A DNA stretch of 64,000 bases from DASVBE01 sp036375995 (GTDB lineage Bacteria > Actinomycetota > Actinomycetes > Streptosporangiales > Streptosporangiaceae), in assembly GCA_036375995.1 (NCBI GenBank), contig DASVBE010000095.1, forward strand, positions 1 through 64,000. Direction: 5' to 3'. The translations under genes and the position numbers were made by a program. A model generated the notes under the pieces. That model had not been told where the DNA came from and ran no database searches. It saw only the letters and a list, made by a program, of their open reading frames with translations. Of the stretch, positions 57,582 to 64,000 are shown piece after piece. The stretch's first letter is position 1; each line of letters opens with the position of its first letter.

Positions 57582-58727
57582 TCAGCGGAACGGGTTGGCC
57601 CAGGAGGCCAGCCGCTTCAGGCCGTGCGCGATCCGCCCCCAGAACCCGCGCGGCGGGTCGTGCGGCATGGCCGCCACCACCGAGCTGACCACGGCGGGCG
57701 GTGCCGCGGCGATGACCGTGTACACGAAGCCGTGCGCCGACCAGGACAGGCTGCGCTGGTCCGGGTCACTGGAGTAGACCTCGTGGCCGGACACGCTGAT
57801 CTCCCGCCAGCCGGGCAGCACCACCGGCAGCGCGCCGCGCTGCACGAAGACCGACACCACCGACAGCCCGTCGGAGTAGTCCAGGTCGACGACCTGCGAC
57901 GTGCGGTGCGCGGCCAGCAGGCGGAGGCCGCCGGGCAGCCCACTGGGGGCCGGCCAGCCCTGACCGCGCAGCGTGTCCAGCTGCGCCGCGGTCAGCTTCG
58001 CCGGCCACTGGCCGACGCTCTGCGCAGGCATCCCGGCCAGCGCGGTGGCACCGAAGCGAAGGTCGAGGAAGGTGTCCTCGCTGATCAAAGCGCTGCTGGT
58101 GTCGAAGGTCTCCCGGCGCAGCAGCAGCTTGGTCCCCCGGTCCAGCCAGAACCTGGCCGCCAGGCTGCCGTCCGGCCGGGTCAGCTGCACGATCCGGGCC
58201 GGGCGGCCGGCCACCTGGCCACGGCTGGTGGCGGCGATGGAGTAGTGCGCCTGGATCAGGTCGACCATCTGCTGGCTGATGCCGAGCACGCCGTCCGGAT
58301 CCTGCACGGTGGGCGAGGTGGCGGTGGCCGACCCGGCCACGCTGGGGCCGTCAAGCCCGGCGGCCAGCGCGGCCGGGATGGAGCCCATGCTGGTCGTGTT
58401 CGCCCGGACGCTGCCGTTGCGCGGATGCCAGACCTGGATCAGCGACATGCTCGGGCCCCGGGGGCCCCACCAGGCGACCAGCTGCTCGCCGCCGTAGGGC
58501 ACGGCCAGGGCGGCGCTGGCGGCCGCGGAGAGCAGGCGCAGCCCGGCCCGGGCCGCCGCGGTGCTGACCGTCAGCGGGCGGGGCGCAGCGGGCTCGGACC
58601 CGCGGTCCGCGGGCGCAGGGCCGACCGCGGAGTCCACCAGAGTCACCGCGGCGAGTGCCGCGGTGAGAAGCCCGAGGGCCAGGCCGGCGCCGGAGAGCCG
58701 GCGGCCCGGGGGGATCAGCGTGATCAC
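57582..58727 (-). CDS. RseB/MucB-like envelope protein of the sigE operon
   Basis: With GTG 58727 (overlapping the anti-sigma stop, GTGA) the product has 381 residues. It has an N-terminal membrane helix or signal (GAGLALGLLTAALAAVTLVD), and the rest is probably extracytoplasmic. The domain is beta-rich and resembles the LolA-like fold of RseB/MucB; a second part, VVLPGWREISVSGHEVYSSD, is characteristic of actinobacterial members. It probably senses envelope stress and modulates RseA-SigE. Confidence 0.8.
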   Translation of the reverse strand: MITLIPPGRRLSGAGLALGLLTAALAAVTLVDSAVGPAPADRGSEPAAPRPLTVSTAAARAGLRLLSAAASAALAVPYGGEQLVAWWGPRGPSMSLIQVWHPRNGSVRANTTSMGSIPAALAAGLDGPSVAGSATATSPTVQDPDGVLGISQQMVDLIQAHYSIAATSRGQVAGRPARIVQLTRPDGSLAARFWLDRGTKLLLRRETFDTSSALISEDTFLDLRFGATALAGMPAQSVGQWPAKLTAAQLDTLRGQGWPAPSGLPGGLRLLAAHRTSQVVDLDYSDGLSVVSVFVQRGALPVVLPGWREISVSGHEVYSSDPDQRSLSWSAHGFVYTVIAAAPPAVVSSVVAAMPHDPPRGFWGRIAHGLKRLASWANPFR

Positions 58728-59248
58728 GGCTCGTGCGGGCCGAGCTTGACCACGGGGGAGGCGACGGGCAGCACCACCGGGACCTCGCCGGTCGTGATCT
58801 CGTGCTGCATCATGAACACGTCGACCGACGGGGTGACCTGCGGGCCCGGCTGGCCGTCGCTGCCGCCCGCGGCGAACGCGGCCGCGCCCAGCCCGACCAC
58901 TAGGAACGCGACGGCGCCGGCTACTACGGTGCGCCCGGGCCGCAGTTCCCGCGGGCCGGCCACGGCGACCGGGAACGCGGCGGGCCACGACCACCCGGCG
59001 TCGCGGCCCGGCTCGCCAAACGCGAAGCCGGCCGAGGCCAGGTTCATCAGCCGGCGGGTCAGCGCGGGGTCACCGTCGTCCGCCGGGTCGCCGCCGAGGG
59101 AGTTCATCCGCCGCTTCAGCGTGCGCAGCGCGCTGGCTTCCCGGCGGCACAGCTCACAGCCGGCCAGGTGCGCCAGCACCCGGTCCTGCTCGGCCTCGGT
59201 CAGCTCGCCGTCGATCAGCGCGGACAGCCGCCGCCCGAGATGGCTCAC
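58724..59248 (-). CDS. rseA: Zinc anti-sigma factor RseA
   Basis: GTG 59248 overlaps the sigE stop (GTGA) and gives 174 residues; the upstream open frame is a shadow of sigE. The cytoplasmic N-terminus has the ZAS motif HLAGCELC (His-x3-Cys-x2-Cys). A membrane helix follows (TVVAGAVAFLVVGLGAAAFA), then a short external tail. It should hold SigE inactive until a redox or envelope signal releases it. Confidence 0.9.
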   Translation of the reverse strand: MSHLGRRLSALIDGELTEAEQDRVLAHLAGCELCRREASALRTLKRRMNSLGGDPADDGDPALTRRLMNLASAGFAFGEPGRDAGWSWPAAFPVAVAGPRELRPGRTVVAGAVAFLVVGLGAAAFAAGGSDGQPGPQVTPSVDVFMMQHEITTGEVPVVLPVASPVVKLGPHEP

Positions 59249-59880
59249 AGCGGGCCTCCCTGCGGCAGCGGGAAGGCCGGGGCCACCCGCGGGGCCGGGG
59301 TGGTGTGCCGCGGCCTGCGATGCTCGAGCGCGACCCGGAGCTGAGCCCGGCCGCGGTGGATCCGGCTGCGCACGGTGCCGAGCTTCACGCCCAGCGTGTC
59401 GGCGATCTCCTCGTACGACAGGCCCTCGATGTCGCACAGGATGACCGCGGCCCGGTACTCGGGGGCGAGGCCCTTCAGCGCGGCCTGGATGTCGTCGTCC
59501 AGGTGCCGCTCGTCGAAAGCCTCGGCCGGGGTCGGCTCCTTGCCGCCGAGCCGTGCCGCCGCGTCGTCGGCCAGCCCCTCGAACCGGATCCGCTGCTTGC
59601 GCCGTGCCGAGTCGAGGAAGAGATTCGTGGTGATGCGGTGCAGCCAGCCCTCGAACGTGCCGGGCGTGTAGCTGGGCAGCGAGCGGAACACCCGCATGAA
59701 CACTTCCTGGGTCAGGTCCTCGGCGTCATGCGAGTTCCCGGTCAGCCGGTAAGCCAGCCGGTACACCCGGGCCGAGTGATCTTTGACGACCTGCTCCCAG
59801 GAGGGCGGAGTCCACCCCTCCCCGTCCGGCCCGGTCTCGGGCGCGGCGAGTGCGGTCGGCATGGCCCCTGCACGGTTCAC
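59245..59880 (-). CDS. sigE: ECF sigma factor SigE
   Basis: The 211-residue sigma factor has region 2 (HDAEDLTQEVFMRVFRSLP) and region 4 (LSYEEIADTLGVKLGTVRSR) and a flexible proline-rich C-terminal tail. With its zinc anti-sigma and RseB-like neighbours it matches the actinobacterial SigE envelope-stress module. Divergent O-methyltransferase and downstream rseA, tatB reproduce the mycobacterial order. The ATG 59880 start has GGATCACC upstream. Confidence 0.93.
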   Translation of the reverse strand: MNRAGAMPTALAAPETGPDGEGWTPPSWEQVVKDHSARVYRLAYRLTGNSHDAEDLTQEVFMRVFRSLPSYTPGTFEGWLHRITTNLFLDSARRKQRIRFEGLADDAAARLGGKEPTPAEAFDERHLDDDIQAALKGLAPEYRAAVILCDIEGLSYEEIADTLGVKLGTVRSRIHRGRAQLRVALEHRRPRHTTPAPRVAPAFPLPQGGPL

Positions 59881-60101
59881 GGTGATCCTGGTCTTCCTTC
59901 CGCTACGGGTCGCTTACTGACCATTCCAACACCGGACGGGGCCCTGGGCTTCCGCGGACAGCCGGTTTTTGCCATCACCAGACACCTGGGTAACGGCCAG
60001 AGCACCGGACTGGTTCCCGCGAACCCGCAGGCAGCCGCTAGGCTGCGGGTCACGAGCCAGCGGCGGGACCCGCCACGGTCCCGCGCTCCCCCAGCCCGCC
60101 C

Positions 60102-60785
60102 GTGCCCCCTCCGGAGGACGTCATCGCCAGCGAAGAGGACCCCCTGACCTATGTCGAGGAGTTTCTCCCCGAGGACGACGTGCTGCGGGCGACCAGGGTC
60201 AGCGCCGTGGAAACCGGCGGAGCCGAGCCGGTTACCCCGGCCACCGGCGCGGCGCTGCGGTTCATCGCGGCGGCCATCGGCGCCCGGGCGGTGGTCGAGA
60301 TCGGCACCGGGTGCGGCACGTCGGGAATCTGGCTGCTCCGGGGCATGGCCGACGGCGGCGTGCTGACCAGCGTCGACTCCGAGCCTGAGCATCAGCGGCT
60401 GGCCCGCCGCGCGTTCGGCGAGGCCGGCTTCGCGTCCGGCCGCTACCGGCTGATCAGCGGCCGGGCGCTGGAGGTGCTGCCGCGGCTCGCCGACGGCGCG
60501 TACGACATCGTGTTCTGCGACGCCGACCGGCAGGAGTACCCGGACTACCTGATCGCGGCGCTGCGGCTGCTGCGGCCGGGCGGGATCGTGGCCTTCGACG
60601 ACGCGCTGTGGCGCGGCCGGGTCACCGACGACCTGTGGCGGGAGCGGACCACGATCAGGAACCCCGGCGACCCCGGCGCCGCCGCGGTCCGCGAACTGCG
60701 CGAGCAGGTGCGGTCCGACGACCGGCTGGTGCCGCTGCTGCTGCCGACCGGCCAGGGGCTCCTGGCCGCGGTCCGGCGAGCTTAG
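60102..60785 (+). CDS. SAM-dependent O-methyltransferase
   Basis: The 227-residue protein is of the catechol-type O-methyltransferase family 3: VVEIGTGCGTSGIWLLRGM (SAM motif I), SVDSEPEH, VFCDADRQEYPDYL and the metal-binding FDDALWRG. Its homolog in M. tuberculosis is Rv1220c, also beside sigE. The GTG at 60102 has no ribosome site. A GGAGG at 60113-60117 is 5 bases before an in-frame ATC at 60123, which would give a 220-residue product. The stop TAG lies in the MITE-like end sequence. Confidence 0.85.
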   Translation: MPPPEDVIASEEDPLTYVEEFLPEDDVLRATRVSAVETGGAEPVTPATGAALRFIAAAIGARAVVEIGTGCGTSGIWLLRGMADGGVLTSVDSEPEHQRLARRAFGEAGFASGRYRLISGRALEVLPRLADGAYDIVFCDADRQEYPDYLIAALRLLRPGGIVAFDDALWRGRVTDDLWRERTTIRNPGDPGAAAVRELREQVRSDDRLVPLLLPTGQGLLAAVRRA

Positions 60786-60795
60786 GGCCTGTCTC
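60782..60795. repeat. Copy of the MITE-like terminal sequence
   Basis: TTAGGGCCTGTCTC is identical to the first 14 bp of the terminal inverted repeats of the 38086-38251 element. Only one end is present. As at the vsr gene, the TAG stop of the O-methyltransferase gene is formed by it. Confidence 0.65.
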
Positions 60796-60801
60796 AGACC
60801 G

Positions 60802-60823
60802 CCGGGCGGGCCAGCCCGCCCGG
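60802..60823. terminator. Hairpin between convergent genes
   Basis: CCGGGCGGGC (60802-60811) pairs with GCCCGCCCGG (60814-60823), 10 perfect bp. It lies between the ends of the O-methyltransferase and pepA genes and fits a bidirectional terminator; there is no U tract. Confidence 0.65.
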
Positions 60824-62362
60824 TCAGCCGGCCCGGTCGGTCAGCCAGCGCAGCAGCAGCCGGGTGCCGAACCCGGTGGCGCCCCGGGTGATCTCGCCGT
60901 CGTCGGAGCCGGCCCGGGCGGCGCCGGCCACGTCCAGGTGGGCCCACGGCCGGCCGCCGGAGAACTCACGCAGGAACAGGGCGGCGGCGATGGACCCGGC
61001 GTAGGAGCCGGCCGTGCCGGGCCGGGCCACGTGGGCCAGGTCGGCAACGGGCGAGTCGAGGGCGTCGGTGTAGTCCTGCACCAGCGGCATGCGCCACAGC
61101 CGGTCGCCGCTGGCCTGCCCGGCGGCCAGCAGCCCGGCGGCGACCCTGTCGTCGGTCGCGTACAGCGCGCCCAGGCTGGTGCCCAGCGCGACCCGGGCCG
61201 CGCCGGTCAGCGTGGCGATGTCGACCAGCGCGTCGGGCTGGTGCACCGCGTCGGCGTAGGCCAGTGCGTCGGCCAGCACCAGACGGCCCTCGGCGTCGGT
61301 GTTCAGCACCTCGACCGTGCGGCCGCCGTAGTGGGTGATCACGTCGCCGGGCCGGTAGGCCGAGCCGGACGGGAGGTTCTCGGCCGCCGCGATCAGGCCG
61401 GTGACCCGGGCCGTGACGCCCAGTTCGGCCAGCGCGGAGAGCACCGCGATCACCACGGCGCCGCCGGCCATGTCGGTCTTCATCAGCTTCATGCCGTCGT
61501 TGGGCTTGAGCGACAGCCCGCCGCTGTCGAACGTGATGCCCTTGCCGGCCAGCACGATGTGAGCCTGCGCGCCGTCGGGCCGGTAGGTCAGCTCGATCAG
61601 CCGGGGCGGCCGGGCGGAGCCCGAGCCCACCGCGAGCAGGCCGCCGAAGCCGTCCGCGGCCAGCGCGTCCTCGTCCCAGATGCGGCAGCCCAGGCCCGCC
61701 GCGGCGGCGGCCTGCTCGGCCTGGGCGGCCAGCCAGGCTGGGCCCTTCACCGCGGACGGGGTGTTGGTCAGGTCCCGGGCCAGGGCCACCGCGCGGGCGA
61801 TGACCTGAGCCCGGTCCACCGCCGCGGCCAGCGGGCCGCCTGCGGCCGCCGCGCCCGCCGGGGCGAGCAGCTGCACCTGGCCGGGGCGGGACGCGCCGTT
61901 GCCGGACTTCAGCGAGAACGTGTAGCCGCCGAGCAGGATGCCCTCGGTGAGGGCCTGGGCGGCGGCCGGCCCTGGCAGCGCCGAGGCCGCGGTGGTGACG
62001 ATGGACTTGCCGTGCGCGGCCCGGCGGCCCAGCGCGGCCCCGGCCCGGCGCAGCGCGGCCGGGGACTGGTCACCCACGCCGAGCAGGAGCAGCCGGGTGC
62101 GGGCAGCGTTGAGGCCGAGGGCGGACTCGGCGGTCTCGCCGGGGCGGCCCGCCAGCTCGGCGGCCGCGATCACCGCGGCGGCCCCGCCCGCGGGCAGGTA
62201 CGGGTCAAGCTCCGGGCGGCCACCGGACAGGTCGTCCGGGCCGACCGGCACGGCAAACAGATCAGGGACGGGCGCTTCGCCCGCGGCCAGCGCCGCCAGG
62301 AAACCGCCGGCCAGGGGCTGCCCGTCCGCGGGCCTGAGCCCGACGGGGATCTCGATAGGCAA
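60824..62362 (-). CDS. pepA: Leucyl aminopeptidase
   Basis: The 512-residue M17 metallopeptidase has LAGKGITFDSGGLSLKP (metal-binding Lys/Asp), MKTDMAGGAVVI, and NTDAEGRLVLADAL, the family signature. It removes N-terminal residues from peptides in the cytoplasm, using two metal ions. The N-terminal third is divergent, as usual. It ends just after the hairpin 60802-60823. DUF3117 lies 3 bp upstream in the same direction. Confidence 0.93.
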   Translation of the reverse strand: MPIEIPVGLRPADGQPLAGGFLAALAAGEAPVPDLFAVPVGPDDLSGGRPELDPYLPAGGAAAVIAAAELAGRPGETAESALGLNAARTRLLLLGVGDQSPAALRRAGAALGRRAAHGKSIVTTAASALPGPAAAQALTEGILLGGYTFSLKSGNGASRPGQVQLLAPAGAAAAGGPLAAAVDRAQVIARAVALARDLTNTPSAVKGPAWLAAQAEQAAAAAGLGCRIWDEDALAADGFGGLLAVGSGSARPPRLIELTYRPDGAQAHIVLAGKGITFDSGGLSLKPNDGMKLMKTDMAGGAVVIAVLSALAELGVTARVTGLIAAAENLPSGSAYRPGDVITHYGGRTVEVLNTDAEGRLVLADALAYADAVHQPDALVDIATLTGAARVALGTSLGALYATDDRVAAGLLAAGQASGDRLWRMPLVQDYTDALDSPVADLAHVARPGTAGSYAGSIAAALFLREFSGGRPWAHLDVAGAARAGSDDGEITRGATGFGTRLLLRWLTDRAG

Positions 62363-62365
62363 CGG

Positions 62366-62533
62366 TCAGCCGGTAGCCGACTTGAGCGCATCCCCGAGGG
62401 CCGCCGCTTCGGTGGCGGACAGCTCGACCACGAGGCGGCCGCCGCCCTCTAGCGGTACGCGCATGACGATGCCGCGGCCCTCCTTGGTCACTTCAAGCGG
62501 ACCGTCTCCCGTCCGCGGCTTCATCGCCGCCAT
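62366..62533 (-). CDS. DUF3117 small protein
   Basis: The 55-residue protein reads MAAMKPRTGDGPLEVTKEGR onward and is nearly identical over its length to the universal actinobacterial DUF3117 family (M. tuberculosis Rv1211). ATG 62533 has GGGAG before it; the longer frame to 62626 is not conserved. It probably folds as a small beta sheet. Function is unknown. It sits 3 bp upstream of pepA, so the two are translated from one mRNA. Confidence 0.92.
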   Translation of the reverse strand: MAAMKPRTGDGPLEVTKEGRGIVMRVPLEGGGRLVVELSATEAAALGDALKSATG

Positions 62534-62724
62534 CCTGACTCCCCTTCCCGCCGCGAGACCGAACGGAACTACCCAGAACCCGCGGCACCAGAGCTCTGGC
62601 AACCTGGCGGGACCGGCCTGCCACAACCATGATGATCAGTACCTCTATTATCCAGAGTTCAGGCCCCGCATGGTAACGATCAGCATTCCAGCATGGACAG
62701 ATAGGTTTTTCGCGGACCCCAGGC

Positions 62725-63540
62725 ATGGACGCCAGATCAGCGCTCTTCGACCTCTACGGTGATCACCTGCGCTCGCGCGGGGCCAAGGCCCCGGTCGCCG
62801 CGCTGGTCAGGCTGCTGGCGCCGCTCGGCATCGCGGCACCGGCCGTGCGCACCGCGGTTTCCCGGATGGCGCGGCAGGGCTGGCTGGAGCCGGTCCGGCT
62901 GGCCGACGGCCCCGGATACGCGCTGACGCCGCGCGCGGTCCGGCGGCTGGACGAGGCGGCCGAGCGGATTTACCGGCACGGCGAGCCGTCCTGGGACGGC
63001 CAGTGGCACATGATTGTGGTCGCGCCGGTACGCGACCGGGCCTGCCGGGAGCGGCTCCGGGCCGGTCTCGGTTACCTCGGCTACGCCGCGATCGGCGAGA
63101 CGAGCTGGATCAGCCCGCGGCCGTCGCCCGAACTGGAGCCGCTGCTGCGGGCCGAGCGGGTACGCGCCGAGCGGTTCACCGCGCAGTACGACGGGGACCC
63201 GGCCGGCCTGCTGGCCCGGGCCTGGGACCTGGACGGCCTGGCGCACGCCTACACGGGCTGGCTGACCGAGGCGGCCGGGCTGGTGGCGGGCCTGGGCCCG
63301 GACGCGCCGGATGAGCAGGTTTTCGCGGTGCGCAGCAAGCTCGTGCACGAGTGGCGGAAGTTCCTGTTCACCGACCCGGGCCTGCCTGCCGCGCTGCTGC
63401 CCGCCCAGTGGCCGGGGCGGCGGGCGGCGGCGCTGTTCGAGGCGGAGTCGGCCCGGCTGCTGCCGGCCGCCGCCGCGTTCGTGGACAGCTGCCTGCGCCC
63501 GCACGGCACCGGCGCGGGCCGCCCGTCCGCCCATAACTGA
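62725..63540 (+). CDS. PaaX-family transcriptional regulator
   Basis: The 271-residue protein has a winged helix at the N-terminus (RSALFDLYGDHLRSRG; PAVRTAVSRMARQGWLEP) and the PaaX C-terminal domain (WHMIVVAPVRDRACRERLR). PaaX represses phenylacetate genes and is relieved by phenylacetyl-CoA. No paa genes are present in the window, so the target here is unknown. Confidence 0.87.
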   Translation: MDARSALFDLYGDHLRSRGAKAPVAALVRLLAPLGIAAPAVRTAVSRMARQGWLEPVRLADGPGYALTPRAVRRLDEAAERIYRHGEPSWDGQWHMIVVAPVRDRACRERLRAGLGYLGYAAIGETSWISPRPSPELEPLLRAERVRAERFTAQYDGDPAGLLARAWDLDGLAHAYTGWLTEAAGLVAGLGPDAPDEQVFAVRSKLVHEWRKFLFTDPGLPAALLPAQWPGRRAAALFEAESARLLPAAAAFVDSCLRPHGTGAGRPSAHN

Positions 63541-63541
63541 T

Positions 63542-63585
63542 CGAAGTGCCGTCGCCTGGCGCAGAAGGCAAGCGGCGGCACTTCG
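63542..63585 (+). terminator. Hairpin after the PaaX gene
   Basis: CGAAGTGCCG (63542-63551) pairs with CGGCACTTCG (63576-63585), 10 bp with a 24 base loop that can extend the stem. It starts two bases after the stop codon, consistent with a rho-independent-like terminator lacking a U run. Confidence 0.55.
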
Positions 63586-63728
63586 GTCACATCAGGCCGG
63601 GGGGCAGGCGGCTCCGATCTGCGGAGTGGGTACTGGGCCACTGCCGTATTCCTTAAGGCAGGAGCACGGCGGGGCGGGCGGCTACGGCGGTCCGGCAGGC
63701 TACCGCCGGCCGAACCGCTCCAGGTGGC

Positions 63729-64000
63729 TCAGATCCAGGCGACGGCCCACGGCTCGAGCTCCTCGTGCGAGCAGACGATCTCCTCGGTCACGTCCACCAG
63801 ATCGGTGATCGGGCGGCGCCGGTAGCTGCCGTCCGCGTGCTTCCACGAGACGTAGTTGCGCTGCACCCAGATCGTCAGGTCGCGGGTGACGGACAGGACC
63901 GACATGCCGGTCTCCGGCTCGTCGACCCGGACCAGGCGGCCGCCGATGCCGCGCTCGGTGAGCATGGCCTCCAGCTCGTTGATCGCCTCCCAGGAGGTGA
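63729..64000 (-). CDS. Unidentified protein (5' truncated at window edge)
   Basis: The frame is open to the right edge, so the start lies outside or shortly beyond; 89 codons plus the stop are visible. The first codons read TSWEAINELEAMLTERGIGG. The rest is beta-rich with RLVRVDEPETGMSVLSVTRD and an acidic end EEIVCSHEELEPWAVAWI. I do not recognise the family. Nothing else in its neighbourhood gives a hint. Confidence 0.55.
   Translation of the reverse strand, partial: TSWEAINELEAMLTERGIGGRLVRVDEPETGMSVLSVTRDLTIWVQRNYVSWKHADGSYRRRPITDLVDVTEEIVCSHEELEPWAVAWI

Noticed and set aside
1..64000. CRISPR arrays, tRNA or rRNA genes, transposase genes, prophage
   Set aside because: No regular spaced repeats, tRNA-like folds other than tmRNA, rRNA segments or transposase/integrase motifs were found by reading.

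Overview
The window is a 64 kb piece of a very GC-rich actinobacterial chromosome with gene-dense, short-spaced organisation, many GTG starts and several 4-base start/stop overlaps. Family content (DUF3107, DUF3117, DUF6912, DUF6314, an F420-type deazaflavin oxidoreductase, Ku, a giant NAD-glutamate dehydrogenase, ADP-forming acyl-CoA synthetase) and two gene orders shared with mycobacteria (prfB-ftsE-ftsX-smpB, and O-methyltransferase-sigE-rseA-tatB-mrp) point to a free-living actinomycete, probably near Streptosporangiales/Streptomycetales. The exact genus cannot be told from the sequence. It is core chromosome rather than an island. No insertion sequence with a transposase, no prophage and no CRISPR array was seen.

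Layout. 1-8 kb: end of an acyl-CoA synthetase, a 500 bp non-coding gap with six copies of a 15 bp palindrome, a cupin/FAD oxidoreductase pair, an acyl-CoA dehydrogenase behind a TetR-type palindrome, glutathione peroxidase, a Rieske oxygenase and a DUF4389 membrane protein with a GYGQ-rich low-complexity segment. 8-12 kb: a polyamine-type ABC transporter operon (potA-potD-potB-potC). 12-17.6 kb: a ClpN/HTH two-gene regulatory unit with its operator, a LuxR-type regulator, a divergent GlxA-regulator/DJ-1 pair, and bioY. 17.5-25.9 kb: trans-translation and division block: tmRNA, a very large penicillin-binding-protein-like protein that has lost all three catalytic motifs, smpB, ftsX, ftsE and prfB. 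26-38 kb: amino-acid and ketone-body catabolism (NAD-glutamate dehydrogenase, tryptophan 2,3-dioxygenase, acetoacetyl-CoA synthetase, P5C dehydrogenase). 38-44 kb: a MITE-like element abutting a solitary vsr gene, HAD phosphatase, SDR, nagA, hydrolase and Ku. 44-54 kb: a TetR-DUF3107-ferritin-like-DEAD helicase block followed by a hydrolase, RecB-type nuclease, MBL, PHP, NUDIX and CoA-ester lyase genes. 53-64 kb: F420 oxidoreductase/serine hydrolase pair, TrmH methyltransferase, mrp, tatB, the sigE-rseA-rseB-like operon, O-methyltransferase, pepA, DUF3117 and a PaaX-family regulator.

How genes may work together. tmRNA and SmpB rescue stalled ribosomes and RF2 terminates translation. FtsEX regulates septal peptidoglycan hydrolysis, and the PBP-like protein lies in the same run of genes. 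P5C dehydrogenase makes glutamate that the NAD-glutamate dehydrogenase can deaminate. SigE is followed by its zinc anti-sigma factor and an RseB-like protein, with tatB next in line. The most unusual items are the catalytically degenerate PBP, the palindrome array lying between two convergent genes, the SKY sequence at the stop-codon-recognition tripeptide of RF2, a HAD protein lacking its nucleophile, and three genes whose best Shine-Dalgarno points to a non-standard start codon.
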